From: Bugula neritina
Lineage: Eukaryota; Bryozoa; Gymnolaemata; Cheilostomatida; Bugulidae
Direction of reading: 5' to 3'
DNA length: 64,000 nt
Assembly (NCBI GenBank): GCA_964035545.1
Contig: OZ037771.1
Coordinates: 1,612,001 to 1,676,000, forward strand
Every line of letters begins with the position of its first letter. Position 1 is the stretch's first letter. A program made the translations under genes and the position numbers. The notes below the pieces were generated by a model. The model had not been told where the DNA came from. It saw only the letters and a list, made by a program, of their open reading frames with translations, and made no database searches. Of this stretch, positions 11,574 to 25,698 are shown one piece after another.

Positions 11574-12637
11574 GATGAATGCAGCTAAAATAAAACATTA
11601 TAAACTAATAAGATGCATGGAAAAACCTACATAGATTATTTTGGTAGTGAACCAATACCAATAATAATTGCAAATTGACATAAAGTTAAAAGAGAGATTA
11701 CATAACAATACTTATTGATTTGACACATGACTTAGTCACAGACTCATGAGCATATTTATTAATATAAAATAACATATTTTATAATAGTTTAAATTATACT
11801 ACAGATCAATAATATTAGTAGTAGTAGTACCATGAATATAAGATTTAGACAAAACTATAATAAATAATTATAATAGCCAAAGAAATCACATCAAATAAAT
11901 AATATACAAAATGAAAATTTACAATCACAATGATCATGATGATGATGACCTGAACTTGAAGCTGATTATGGTGATGATCATGATGATGATAATATTGATT
12001 TAATAATTATTACACTCATAATCACAATGATAGTGACCATGACTATCAGTATCACCATACAATTTTAATATTACTATGCCTATGGTCTATGAGTATGACT
12101 ATGACTAGTCACTGAGACCGAGTATGACTATGAGTCTATGACTATGACAGTACATGACTATGACTTTGACTATGACTTGAGTATCAGTATGACTGAGTAT
12201 GAGTATCAGTATGAGTGAATCAGAATGTTACAGTTTGAGTTAAACTTAATGTTTATGTTAACATTAAGTTTAACTCACCTCGTAAAAACGAAAATAATAT
12301 GATAATGTAGGATGATAAAAATTTAAAATAAATTAATCTATCATACTTTAAGTTTATAAATATAATATAAATTGTAAATATAAGGTAAATTATAATTACC
12401 AGTGTTCACTAGGTTGACTTTCAGTTTCAGGTAGTTAGATTTTCATACTTGTGCTTTTGTTATGATCCTCCACGTCAAGAGTTCAAATCGTATAGTATAG
12501 TCGAGTTTAACTAGCATAAGTCGATCTTTGACGGCCACTCGTTTGAACACCAGGATTTTAGGCTGCAAAACTCTTGCATTGAAGATAACAACCTTTCCCT
12601 GTTTACAAATATACGCATGTGCGCTTTAATAGCGGAA
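11574..12637. promoter_or_regulatory. Divergent FAM114A/ZMAT2 intergenic region with simple repeats and a hairpin
   Basis: The initiator codons of FAM114A (-) and ZMAT2 (+) are 1064 bp apart, so the interval must hold both promoters and 5' UTRs. From about 11935 to 12230 it contains ATGATG- and TATGAC/GAGTAT-type degenerate repeats. A 17-bp inverted repeat (12237-12253 with 12260-12276, 6-bp loop) follows. No clear TATA or Inr pair was found. Confidence 0.5.
12237..12276. repeat. 17-bp perfect inverted repeat with 6-bp loop
   Basis: The arm 'gagttaaacttaatgtt' pairs perfectly with 'aacattaagtttaactc'; the loop is 'tatgtt'. It sits between FAM114A and ZMAT2. It could be a cruciform-forming element or the remnant of a miniature inverted-repeat element; no target-site duplication was identified. 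Confidence 0.6.
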
Positions 12638-15600
12638 ATGGCCTCGAATTACCAAGCGGTATGTTTTTTCCATTCTCAATCTGATGTTGTAAATGATTTT
12701 TTCATATAGCCATTACTTTTGTGGAACTTTGTACAAAAGGACCTTTTGATTTTCAATAAATCATATTGTTATGACGTTTATGAATTATGAACAAAAATTG
12801 TTATATTCACTTTCATTTTGATTTTCGAGTTAAACTTTACACTTCAAGTTGAAGTTCCATTTTCATTTTGATTTTGACTTGCATTTACTGACTTAGTCTT
12901 ACAGTTGAGTTACTCGTAAGCTTAGAGTTAGTCCTACTCTTGCAGTAAGACTCTTAGTCAAAGACCAACAGTAAGTCTTACACTTACAGACTGTAGCACT
13001 AATTGTAATACTTAGTCTTGCTGTATTTTAATGCTTTAAGTTAAACTTAAACTAAAGTTAATTTTTTGTTGAACTAAGCCTAAGGTGAGGGCTAAGACTA
13101 AGAGTAAAAATAAAATTGAATGTTTTGTAAGTCAAATGTATACAAATTTAGTTTTTAACACTAATGCTAATGGTAATACTAATAGTAATACAAATGCTAA
13201 TACCAATAATAAATCACTAAATGTAATACCATGTTTTTAATTTAATATTATTAATTATTAAATTTAATGTGAACTTGAATCACACTCAGTCTGACAAGTA
13301 ACAGTTTATTTAGTTTTAACTAAAGCTAAATGAGTCAATGATTTTATATTAATATTTTACAAGGTTTATTATTTATTTTTCAATTTAGCTTACTGTGGTC
13401 AGGATCCATATAAACATTTGTATTAATCATTGTATACATTTAACTTTCAGCTTCAAACGTTATACAATGGCATTTTTATTGGAAAAAATACAAAAAAATG
13501 CTGCATTGTTTAATTTGTCACATTTGCTTTGTTCTGCATTTCAATACTGGTAAAAATTTGGAGCAAGTTACTTAATTTATTGATTTGATATTTTAAAGCT
13601 GTTGAAGCAGAATCTTCTGTATGCAATTGTGAAAATTTTGTCCAATGAGGGCTACGAACTACCGCCAACTGCTAAAGTATTTTTATGAAAATTCTGGGTA
13701 TGACTGTCACTGTTATATTTTTAATGGTAAAAAACTGATCGTATTACTTGCTAAATTTTAGAAAAATCATGACGACTTCAGACAGAAGTGGGACCGTGAG
13801 AAGTACGAGAAGTTGGCTGAGGAGCGGCTGAAGGAGTTGGAGGATGAGGGGAAGGGAAAGAGCTCTGATGAACCGCCGGTGAAAAGGGCGCTTCTCAAGG
13901 CTAGGGACTACACAGTAAGTGCAGTAAAATCATACATAACTAGTATTCTGGTTGAAATAAGAACATCCAGCAGTTTTGTGAGACTCTTTCATCTTAGCTG
14001 CTGTAATGAAATTAATGTGGCTAGTTGCTCTGTTCAAGTAATCAACATTGTGGAGATGAAGATATAGTCTGTATTTTTACGTTAGTATTTCTAGTGAAGG
14101 TAAATCTAGTATTTACTGTGTGTTATGTAGGTAAATCTAGTATTTACTGTGTGTTATGTAGGTAGATCTAGTATTTACTGTGTGTTATGTAGGTAGACCT
14201 AGTATTTACTGTGTGTCATGCAGGTAGATCTAGTATTTACTGTGTGTCATGCAGGTAGACCTAGAAGGTAAATTAGGCAAATCCCAGGTCATCACTAAGA
14301 CTACACCATCAGCTGGACAAGGAGGGTAAGCTCTAACATCTGGCTGTTATTGACTAAGATACATGTCATTCTGTGGATATTCTCTGTGCTCTAAATTGTG
14401 TGGTATTTCAGTTTTGTTCTTCTGATTTTTCTCAAACTCATATGATTTACTATAATTGGGTATATATTCTGTGCAGGTACTACTGCAATGTGTGCGATTG
14501 TGTCGTCAAAGACTCCATCAATTATCTCGACCACATCAATGGGAAAAAACGTGAGTCTCTAACAGCCACTGCTTTAACAGCCCCACTTGCGTACTTTGTT
14601 TGTGTGGTTTAGACTTGTTTATGTTTACTCCTCCATGCTGTATGTTTCCGGTATTGCTTTTCCACAAGGACTCATAGATAAATTACAATTGCAACTTCAA
14701 GTGCATGTGAGAGTTGCCTTCTCAATGTTGTGGACAGACAACTCCTGTTGTAACATAAAAGCCCTTATTCCACTATGCATTAACCTAGTTTAACACTGAA
14801 GCCCTGATATGAAAAGTTCCCCCACTGTTACTCAGTTTACTGTAACAGTAGCAACCTGCAGAAACTTTCTAAGCATTTCCAGCCTGTTTGTACACACAAA
14901 GTATTAAGTGTCTTTCAAGTTTATCTAAAATGCTGAACTCGAAACATTATCATCAGTTTGGCCATGTTTTGGTGAAGCTGTACGCATTAGAATTCATAAG
15001 AAGAAAATAAATTATCTTTAAATGCTCTCTGTTAAGATATGCTGTTTATTTTTGGAAGCAGAACAGCCCAATGGTCTGATAATTATTCCAGTAACACTTA
15101 AATACTCATTGGCCCACATCTCTCCTTAATGCACATCAATATACACAGAGTAGCTGCTAATGAGTCATCAATAAGTCCTCACAGACATTATAACAGTTAT
15201 CAGTTTTATTGTTACTCTCTGCATAGACACAGCTCCTGCATGCTGCCGAGCTGCCCCAGCTCCTACATGCTGCCTTAGGTATACCTGCACTGCACACCAA
15301 GTGATGCGTATACAGTGTTGTGAATTCTAAAGTCAGCTGTATTCCACTAGTATGACATTAAGTCTCTTTCTAGAAACTGGATTTTATTTAAAAAAAAGGA
15401 GTAGTTGCTCTTCAAAACACGTTTTATAATTCTCACTACATAATTAGAGACAGCATAGATAAGTTTAATGTTATGTTTTTTTAACTTCACACAGGCTTCT
15501 GTCCACACATTGAGACATATTCCATTTCCACTTGAATTTTCTGTAGAACTCAAAGACCAGTGCAGGTGTTTGTATATGTGTCAGTTGGTTTTGGCTATAG

Positions 15601-16237
15601 TGACGGGAATGATGCTGTGATGTGATTTTAGATCAAAGGAACCTGGGAATGTCCATGAAGGTAGAGAGATCCTCCCTCGAACAGGTGAAGGCCAGGTTTG
15701 AGTTGAATAAAAGAAAACAGGAAGAGAAGAAAAGTGAATATGATTTTAATGAAAGAATGAAGGAACTGCAGGAAGAGGTAATAAATGGACTCACTACTCT
15801 TGTGAAAACTATTATTCATGTAATTCAAAGAATGTTTGAGATTTTCACTTTTATTATGAGTTCGATTACAATGTTTACTCTGTCTGAACTGAGCAGTACA
15901 TTCAACTCAGAGAGGGGGTGGGGGACCCTCCCCTCTTCTGCACGCACATGTCTATGCTGAATTCATTCCACTTTATACATCACCTGTTCTGTGGCACAGA
16001 GTTGTACTCTATTACTGCAAGTTGACTACTTAACACTGGAAGTTGTCTGTCCTTTTTCTTTTAACCTGCTCTGTATTCCAGGAGGAAAAACAAAAGGCAT
16101 ACAGAAAAGAGAGAAGAAAGGAGAAGAAGCGACAGCACTCTGCCCTGACGGATGATGACGGAGGAGGTGGCATGGATCCACAGATGGCTGCTATGATGGG
16201 GTTCAGTGGCTTTGGGGGCAGCTCTAAAAACAACTGA
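12638..16237 (+). CDS. ZMAT2: ZMAT2 (Snu23) zinc-finger spliceosomal protein, complete, 6 exons
   Basis: ZMAT2 is the animal orthologue of yeast Snu23, a tri-snRNP/B-complex protein acting near the 5' splice site during spliceosome activation. Exons 12638-12658, 13762-13914, 14255-14325, 14477-14550, 15632-15777 and 16082-16237 give 206 aa (human 199). Visible family blocks: [31 protein letters not shown], the U1-like C2H2 finger [19 protein letters not shown] with INGKKH (about 83-107), [32 protein letters not shown], and the C-terminal [15 protein letters not shown]. The start is the first ATG in a 21-nt exon (MASNYQA), matching the MAS start of the human protein. The acceptor of exon 3 lies at the end of a 31-bp tandem array (14100-14254). 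AATAAA follows at 16265-16270. Confidence 0.96.
14100..14254 (+). repeat. Five 31-bp repeats that duplicate the 3' splice site of ZMAT2 intron 2
   Basis: Units begin at 14100, 14131, 14162, 14193 and 14224. Each ends in 'tatgtag' or 'catgcag' and is followed by GTARAYCTAG, the first bases of exon 3 (GTAGACCTAG from 14255). The array therefore arose from a segment spanning the intron/exon boundary and presents five acceptor-like AG sites in register, at 14130, 14161, 14192, 14223 and 14254. Only the last gives the conserved reading frame. Confidence 0.9.
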
Positions 16238-19200
16238 ACTCTATTGACACTTTTTATAGAATTTAATAAAATTTGTACATAGTGTAAAAATGATTGTGTT
16301 TTCTGAATGCAAGTGTGTTGCTATAGCAACGGTTAGGAAGTTATTCAAATAGTGGTATTTGACCTTAAGAATGTTATTTTCCTAATTATATTTTACTTTG
16401 TAATTTAATAAACTGTCGTGACATCACCATCAGCATTGTTATGTTACTTTATAATGTGAAGTGAGTTTATTCAGTGTTGTCTGCTCATGTTTGCTCCTCT
16501 TCCTGGTGTCACACTAGGGGTGGCAGGTGTTCTTCCCCTTTCTGCTGTTTCTTGAGGTTTTCAGGCTTAAATATAATATTTAAGTAGGTTTACATTCTCT
16601 GGTTGCTGCAGTTTTACTCATGTTTAATATAAGTCAGTGAATTTAAAAGCTAATTCTAGGATACTGTGGCAGTCCAGGCTATGGGGTATTAGCATTTGGT
16701 TTCTCATAAGATTTCTTCATGCCACGGTATCTTTCCGTCTTCATTCAATGCATCTCATATAAACATTGGAATTTTTGGTCCATCATGTTTTAATACTTCT
16801 TGGATTGCAGATCTTTATGCACATATGCGTCACTCAGTCTCTTAGGCTTTTTGTCTCTTGCTGCATTGTGTGTTATTGCGTTGAAAAGTCTGTAACTTGG
16901 AAACATGGAACTATATTATATACTAATCTCATTTAGCTATCCTCTTCAATACTTTTTATACATATAAGTAATATTTTAATATAAAAACATTTTAAAACTT
17001 CCATGTCAAACCAACTATCTAGTTACCTGCTTACATTGCTGCAACATGTTTTTGCATACCCCCATATTACTTGTTATCGAATATATTATGCACTGTGTGT
17101 ATACAAAATTATTATATATACTTTACAAGTATATTATATATGGTTAATATCTTTACGAGGATTAACCTGTATCATTTGTCTTCCCTTTGTGTTTGTACAG
17201 TTGAAACATTACCCTAAGTGCCTATAGGCTTCTAATTAACCTGTCCTAGCCATGTCAAAACCTACTTTCTTAAGACCCTGAACTTTATTACCTATCCTCC
17301 GTACCGGGCGTTAGCAGATCCCCCACTAAAGTCTAATCCCCTGGTGCCCATTGAACTACACCCAGTCTGAGAATTAGGCAACGGAATATTGGGTGGTGAG
17401 TGGTTTTTTGGGCTTTGTTTACCCAAAGTTTTAGAACATTGTGTACAGCTATGTGCAGAGCTCTCACAACCTTAATCTGTTTACACAAACTATATTTACT
17501 ACAAGCAGTGGCTATGTATTACAGAACCATACACAATGCTATTGTGATGCCAGCAACTTATTATGTAGTCTCCGGTAATCGCAGGTCATTCGGCAAACAG
17601 CGTCTACTTGCACCGCAGTTTCCTGCTGCAACCGCTGACCAACCCTCTCTGAAAGCTAAAGGTAAGCATTTGTAGCATACTGGGGGATAGGGTAGAGGGG
17701 GTGGAAAGACTTTTAAAAGTATAGTTTTCAAACTATATGTCTAGTATGTTTGAAACTTATTAGGTCAGTATTTTACTTGCTTATATATCCGGAGACTTCC
17801 ATTTTAAATCAAAGTCTTAAGTCACTTAGGTAGTCCTTAGGCTACTCAATCCAAATCAAAGTCTAAGAAAGTTTGAGTACTAACACTGCTACATATGCCA
17901 TCTTATCTTGAAATGATTCCAGTAACATGGTAGTTATGTAAATATTTTCTAGCATTCTCTGCAGGTTACTGCCTGCCAGTGATTAGAGCCTTCCCCAACT
18001 GCTGTTTTAGTTTTGTAGAACATAAAATGCATTCTGATAGACAATTGGCATTCGTTACAAGTCTACAATGCTAACTCAAAATCTATAATATTCACTCTAT
18101 AAGTCTACAATATTATTCACTCTCAGTATACAGTATACGTTCTAAGTCTAAATTATGCACTCTAATTTTACAGCATTCATTTTAAGTATGCAACATTCAC
18201 TCTAAGTCTACAATATGCACACTATAATAGTCACTTCAAGTCTATAAAAATGTCAAAAAATCATTAACTGACACAATTGTTATGCCTGCCACTACAAGAC
18301 ACTCATGAATACTCTAGCATGCTCCAACCTAGGACTACCTCACCCTTAATAGCTCCGGCAACAGGCCATGTTGGTTTCAGCGAATCAGAGGCCACGACTC
18401 ACGCTTGTTTTATATTAACTCTCTGAAACAAAAGAGAGCTGGTGAAGGAAAACAACTTCAAGAATGCTTGCCATTTGGTTGTCCAGACATGCGTAGAGAA
18501 TGAGATAAAAAAGGATATTGCTTGCAATCAATCTCTTTGAATTTTCAGTGCTCGTGTCACACAATTGCTTGATATGTTTATTTCCTGTTTCCCCCTATAA
18601 TTCAGTACTATAGAGCTCATTTATTCTTGGAAACCATTACTGAGGAAATCTCTTTAAAGTTTAGCGTATAATACCATCATCAGAGCTACTTAGCTTTTAC
18701 TTGATCTCTTTCTCCTCAACCCTTAGTTCTGCTGAAACATTAAATGCTCCTTTTCTTATCTCTCATAAATTGAGTAAAGTTAGGTTCTAAGGCTGAATAG
18801 TTTGGCCCCTTTACAGTTACTCACTTCCTAATCCTAATTTATTTGATATGATGCGAAATATATTCCACTAAACTATTATACTATTATATATTCTACTTAA
18901 TTACTATATTATATAGCTGTACATTATTTCATGCTCAAACATAATAATATTCTCTGATAACAACACCTAGTCAGCTGTATCGGCAGCACCTCTGTATGTC
19001 GGCTTTGCGGTCAGCTTCTTCTCTGGTTGTCTCTCCCTCCATGGCTTTCTGTGAACAGGATCTTGTCAGCATCGTGAGTTCCATCTTTCTTACCTCTTTT
19101 TCAAGTGTTCATTTGTAGCCAGCTTGCATTGCATGATGTGAAACACACAGTATACAATATAAAATCTTTTCATAAGTTTAAATATTTAATGAATTATGTA

Positions 19201-19336
19201 AAGTATACTAAACATAACATAGACAGGACTACAGCACTACAGCTGTCTAAGTGAAAAGTATCAACTATAACATATATGCATCAGATATGACTTAATACCT
19301 ATAGGATATAAAGTAAGATATAGGTAAGATAGGTAA

Positions 19337-19402
19337 TGTATGCATGCATGCATGCGTGCGAGCGCGCGTGTGCAGTGTGTGTGTGTGTGTGCAGTGTGTG
19401 TG

Positions 19403-19443
<41 letters not shown>

Positions 19444-19450
19444 GTGTGTG

Positions 19451-19481
<31 letters not shown>

Positions 19482-19680
19482 CAGTGTGTGTGTGTGTGTG
19501 TGTGTGCGTGTGTGCAGTGTGTGCAGCGTGTGCAGTGTGTGTGTGTGTGCAGTGTGTGTGTGTGCAGTGTGTGTGTGTGCAGTGTGTGTGTGTGCGTGTG
19601 TGTGTGTGTGCGTGTGTGCAGTGTGTGTGTGTGTGTGTGCGTGCGTGCGTGCGTGTGTGTGTGCACACAGTGTGTGTGCG

Positions 19681-19726
<46 letters not shown>

Positions 19727-19734
19727 GTGCAGTG

Positions 19735-19766
<32 letters not shown>

Positions 19767-19905
19767 TGTGTGCGTGTGTGTGTGTGTGTGTGTGCACAGT
19801 GTGTGCGTACAGTGTGTGTGCGTACAGTGTGTGTGCGTGTGCAGTGTGTACAGTGTGTGCAGTGTGTGCAGTGTGTGCAGTGTGTGCAGTGTTTGTGTGT
19901 GTAAT
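19337..19905. repeat. Compound (TG)n/(TGCG)n array punctuated by GCAG
   Basis: About 570 bp of alternating purine-pyrimidine sequence. TG runs of 4-17 units are separated by 'gcag' and 'gtgcgtgcgt' blocks, a higher-order periodic pattern. All six frames look open for long stretches (Cys-Val or His-Thr repeats), an artefact of composition. Confidence 0.95.
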
Positions 19906-20972
19906 CTATTCACAAAATTATTGAAAAACATTTAATAAATAAATGCTGCTAATTTGATAAAAATAGTGTTTTGGTGTGCTAATATATACGGTGACAATAG
20001 GTCAGGAGTTGTTTACCCTTGCTCTAGCTGATACTAACACTGAACGTAAGTTTAAAAGGTTATACAAGCTGAGTATATACCACAGTATAATGACATCAGT
20101 ATTTATAGCTTTAGCACTTTATTATGCAGCACTTAACATGCATTACAGCAGAATAATTTACTAGAGACTAGTCTAATAATTTAGTTTGAAATAATATGTA
20201 ATATTATATTAATAATATTATAATACATTGATAGTTTAATTTGAGTGGATTGTTGTTTATATTAACTAATAAAACCTTAGAAGTCAGAAAAACTAATGTT
20301 GCAAATTTTGAAAGCTTTATTTTCAACCAAGTTAGCCAAATCTATCCTTTACAAGAAGCATGTATAAACTTTTATATAAATTTAGAGTTTTCCTTCCAAA
20401 AGACTGGGAGGTATTCCCATTAAAATGTAAACAATCAATACTATGTAGTAACACTTTTAATTACCTGCGTACCAGATTTATCCACTTCACCCACTCACCC
20501 CTCATTACTGTAGATTAATCTTAACAATGTGTTTACACAATCACTGTGATAACTACATTTATAACATAATCATCGCTGCCTGCCTTATGCCCCTCTATCG
20601 GCAGCAATTCCAATACACAGACAAAGAATGTAAATTACCCCGCAGCCGCCATATTTGCGCCGTTGGTGAATAAAACAGATTTAGCTAGTTTTATTGTAAA
20701 AATAAATATTGAGTGCACTGTAATGGCATGCAGCTATATCTGTGGGTATATTTTTACCATTTGTGTGTATTTATAACATGGCTGTTGCCAACTCACTTTT
20801 CTGCTCCTAATAAATTTCTTTCAATGGCAGTTTCTGATAGTTTTGAGATACAAAGCCATCTCAGGCCATAGCTAAACTAAACTATAGTTGAAGGTGTGAA
20901 TAATGACTCCAGATGAGGCCTAATTATATCTACCAATAACTGAATCCCAGCTTGGTGCTGTATTTACTAAAT

Positions 20973-21202
<230 letters not shown>

Positions 21203-24200
21203 CTAAAATGTTACATAACATACTAAAAAGTTCTCACGCTTTAGAAGGATAAGATATGGACTTGAGTATTCCTACAGTAGTTGTCCTCCAGCCTCTCTTG
21301 TCCACTAGACACAGTTATTATAGAATTCAAAATAATCTCTTGTATGCACCTTTTTATTTCGTGCTTTCCTTAGAATGGGAAGTTATTTAAACTGACTTAT
21401 AAAGATAATTGGAGCTGCTATAAGCATAAATGGATTCACACAACATTTGCATTTTCTTTGTGCTTGTCCTAAATTCTACAAGTCTATTAACAACTCCATT
21501 TTCTCAAAGCTCTAATCTGACAATGAGGTGTAGAGTTGTTGAATACATTGAATACTAATCACCAATTACATAATAATTAAAAGTGAAAGAAAACAGAAAT
21601 CGAATGGGAGGGGGAGAAGGGGGAGGGAGAAAGAAGGATGGCAAAGCTATATTACATAATTCTTACAATCTTTGCTGCAATGAATGTAGAATTTTATAAT
21701 AAATTAATGTAATACCTTGTCACTACAATCTAATTTACATTTACTACTCTTACATTTCCACAGCCCTCTTTTTGTTCTATCTACCAAATAATAACCTTAG
21801 GAAAGTTACATATTGGACAGAAATGCAAGAGACACTAGTTACTGTGTGCCAACTTGGTACGTCTTTTTATTAATACTATAAGCCCAGGGCCTGCCGGCTT
21901 TACAGCAAGCTACTGATGATACTTTTAGTAGATAAATTGTACAAGGAAAGAAAAGCTTTCACCTGCACGTGCCCCTTGGTCTGCTACATGCATTTCCACT
22001 TGTAATCTGCTCATCATTATTACTCCCAGCTATTTTATGTCTATCATTCACTAAATTGCCAGTCGGATATACCTATGCACTTGATTAATAAAGAGGTGTA
22101 TAAACTCTTTCAGCGCTAATTGGGGGGAGGCCATACTTATTAGATTCTCCATATGTTTTACAAAATCTTTCTGTTTAAAGCACACTGAAATGGTAATACT
22201 TATTTTTAGAGTTATCTTAGCCATTTTTGTTGTGTTTGTTGAATTTTAAGTGGAATCAGTGATGTTGCTGCCATAGGTGATGTCGGTAGCTCAGTCCACC
22301 CTATGAGTACTTCGGCAGCATTGTTTAGCATTGTGTCAGTGTATTAGTTCATCTTAATGAGCAGACGCTGCTAGGTACGTCTATTCTCTCCAATCAGAGC
22401 TAACCTACGAATCAGTTCTCAGTTAGACTCTTCGAATCACTTTGGATTACTAGCGATCTAAAGTTTCTGCTACTTTTCTTGCTGAAAACTTTCAGGTTGG
22501 AGTAAAACGAGGTTAGTGTTTTTTTTCTTGTGAATTTTTCTCCCTGTAAGTTCATAGTTCATCATTAGAATTAATAGCTTTGCATTTTTTAATAAGTCGA
22601 GTCAACTAATAAACACCTTTAATAGTTAGTTGAATTCAACTTAATTTGAAGTGGGCCTTCTAGATACCCCCTTTGCATAATATGCCATCTAAGTTAACCT
22701 CAGTAACAACTATAGGCCTTTCTTAATTTCTTTTAAGCAACAAAACTATATCTTTATCCATTATAGTATTTTAATCATATCGAGTAATTATAGCTTTTAT
22801 TGTATTCAATGGAATTTGAAATATCCCAAACTTATACTTATATAATAACTACGTTACTAAGTCCAACCTACTTTATATTTATCTTTAAAGATGTCACACT
22901 CAGCTTTCTTATACCTGAGAAATTAATTTCTGATTGGTTTGAAAAAGTAGTAATAAAGTGAAATTTGCATTACGCCAGAAGTTGTTACATGATAATATTA
23001 GTCACAGAATACAAACTTCAATCCAATTACACCGAGTTAAATTTTTCAGCTTTTATGCAAAAGAGAACATACAATCCACTCTATTCCAATAAATTTAATG
23101 AGCCTATTTAGGCCATGACACATTCACTGATTGATTTTCATGCCTTAAACTGGTTATTAAATTTTAAATAAAGTAATATCAATTTTGTATAGCCTACAAT
23201 ATATATGTTATTCAGGAAAAGTTATCACGGTTTAGAAGTTTATAAGTTAATAGTTAATACTGCTTTTTGATGCTTGTTGACTATTCTCACCTGCTCACTA
23301 AGAACACTATGATTATCTAACTCTATGTGATATCAGTGTAGTGCCTGCTATGGTTAATGCTGCATGCTCCAAAATCAAAGCACATCATTACATATTTAAA
23401 ATTTTGGCAATAGAATAATGCATAGGTTTTCGTCTACGAACTGCACATTTATAAACATGTAATATTATAGGAAAAATTAAAAAAATTATGACTAAATTCA
23501 ATGTTCTCTTTTAGAAACAGAAAATTAATTAATAATTGGTTTTCATACTCATTTTCAACAAAAAATTACTTTTGTTGCTTTTGTATATTAATATATAAAG
23601 CTATATTTTACAAAGACAATACCAAGTATGCATGTTGTTTGGTTGGCGAATACAATGCTAAAGAAAATTTTTTTCTCTAAATAAATAAAAAACTGCCACT
23701 TCAAAACAGATTTTTAGAGAAACAAAAAAGGCTTCTGTTCAAAGTTATTGTTCTTTTTTGCAATGGCCTAAAATATAATATATATTGCTGGTGTCCATTA
23801 GCTGCACTTTTCACTTGTAATGGCTGAAACTGGCCAAAACTCTGTGTGGCATTTGGCCAGATACATTGTGGCTATTTGGTTACATTCTTGTGTCAGAATG
23901 AAGTGTATAATTTTGTTATGAGTAGAATTTCTGCAAGTCTAAAATGGTAGATTAAATCTACAGTAGATCTACAGTAAATCACTGCTCTGTATTACTATAA
24001 CCCTTCTGTAAGTACTCTAACTTAAGTCTACAACTAGTTTGTACAGTAGGTTTGGGAGTGACTTGAACATAACATTATAAACTATGATATTATATTGTAC
24101 AAGATTGTTGCAAAGTCATAGGTTTAAGTTCTACAGTAGGCCTATGCTTCTACAGAATATATCTAGAAAGTCTGCGAACCATCTATAAAAGTTAACAGAT

Positions 24201-25582
24201 TATGGGCAGAATGATGCCTAAAAGAACTATGTATTATCTATGTGCTCTTCCATGTTGTCTGCTGCTAATTTCCTGGAGAATGATGTAATCTCTAATAATG
24301 CTAATGTTCTTTTGATCCAATTATTTTAATTAATTTTATTCAAGTATAGGCTCACCCTAATAAGCAGTAACAGCTCTCATTCTGACTGGCTAGTTGCATT
24401 CTGAAAGGAATTAAAATAGCTGTGGAATTAGTTCTGCTGTAAAGAGCTGGATATCTGCTACAGCCATCACTCATTCGTGTGGCGGGTTTGACATTTAAAT
24501 TTTAGCACCAGATTTTATTATGAAGTCACCGTCCTGGCTTTTCTCCAAGCTGTCAGATTTTGTTGTGAAGTACAGGTTACACAGTACGCAGTATAGAGTA
24601 CACAGTAAACAGCACAGTACAGAGTACATAGTAACAAATGCAGTTTCGTTTCTTTTAGTATGTCTTATAATGAGTTGCAAAAAAGGTGGTGGTGACTAAT
24701 TACTGTGACTAATGACTATAAAAACTGTGACTATTGACTACTGACTGATTGAAGCAATATGTCAAGTTTATTATTCACACTGAAAGTGTTGAAATATATT
24801 CCAAGCAGTCATAGGTTTAGGTGTTGATTCTAGAAAGTTCGAGTAGCTTTGTTTGAGTGGTAACTTAGTTGAAAATAAGTTTCACTTATTTATAATTTGT
24901 TGAAAACTGCTGATAGTTAACAAGACTTCTCATGAATCCTGACACATAACTTTCTTATTTGAACTCATCGAAAATCATTTTATTTGAAGTTATTTCCCCA
25001 CATTTGTAGGCAATATTTTTAGCGTTTTCAGACATGGACTACACACATTCTAGAGATGCCAGCTACATAGTCAGACTAGAGTCTGTTGAACACTCGTATG
25101 TTAACACTTAATACGCTAAACAGCTCTACACTCAGCGTAATCTACAATAATATGCTCGTTTATATACCACTTTCAGATAAATCAACTTACTCATAGCAAA
25201 ATGTCAGTTTGTATACAACCTACTGCGTAAATATTTGACTCGTAAAGAGGAAATCTGCTGGAATACAGGTGCTAAGGCTTACTTTTAACACATGTTGCTC
25301 TTGTAAATGTTTAGCCTCAGCTCCTAATAGCTTATTATCGAACAGGAATGACCTGATTAGTGAAAGGTAGCACACTTCACTTGACATCCTAATTAATTGA
25401 TTGGATTTTATGGCTAATTATTCAAAGGCAAATATTCTAACCAGCAGAGAAAGGGTCTTGATGTAAAGTTAACAACTATTTATCTCACAAGAAATCTTTG
25501 GCAGCGTGTGGCAGCCTGGGTTATATAATTACCACAAGTTTAGTTGAACTTTAGTTATGAACTTAAGAAAATGCGCCTTTTA

Positions 25583-25698
<116 letters not shown>

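Noticed and set aside
17400-17675. 91-codon open frame ending at a donor-like site
   Set aside because: No motif and no compatible partner exon found; could at most be a noncoding exon.
19261-19935. Six-frame Cys-Val and His-Thr open frames up to 210 codons
   Set aside because: Artefacts of the TG/CA array; no splice or motif support.
22305-22330. 'cttcggcagca' resembling the 5' end of U6 snRNA
   Set aside because: Only about 11 bases match; the conserved ACAGAGA and downstream U6 sequence are absent.
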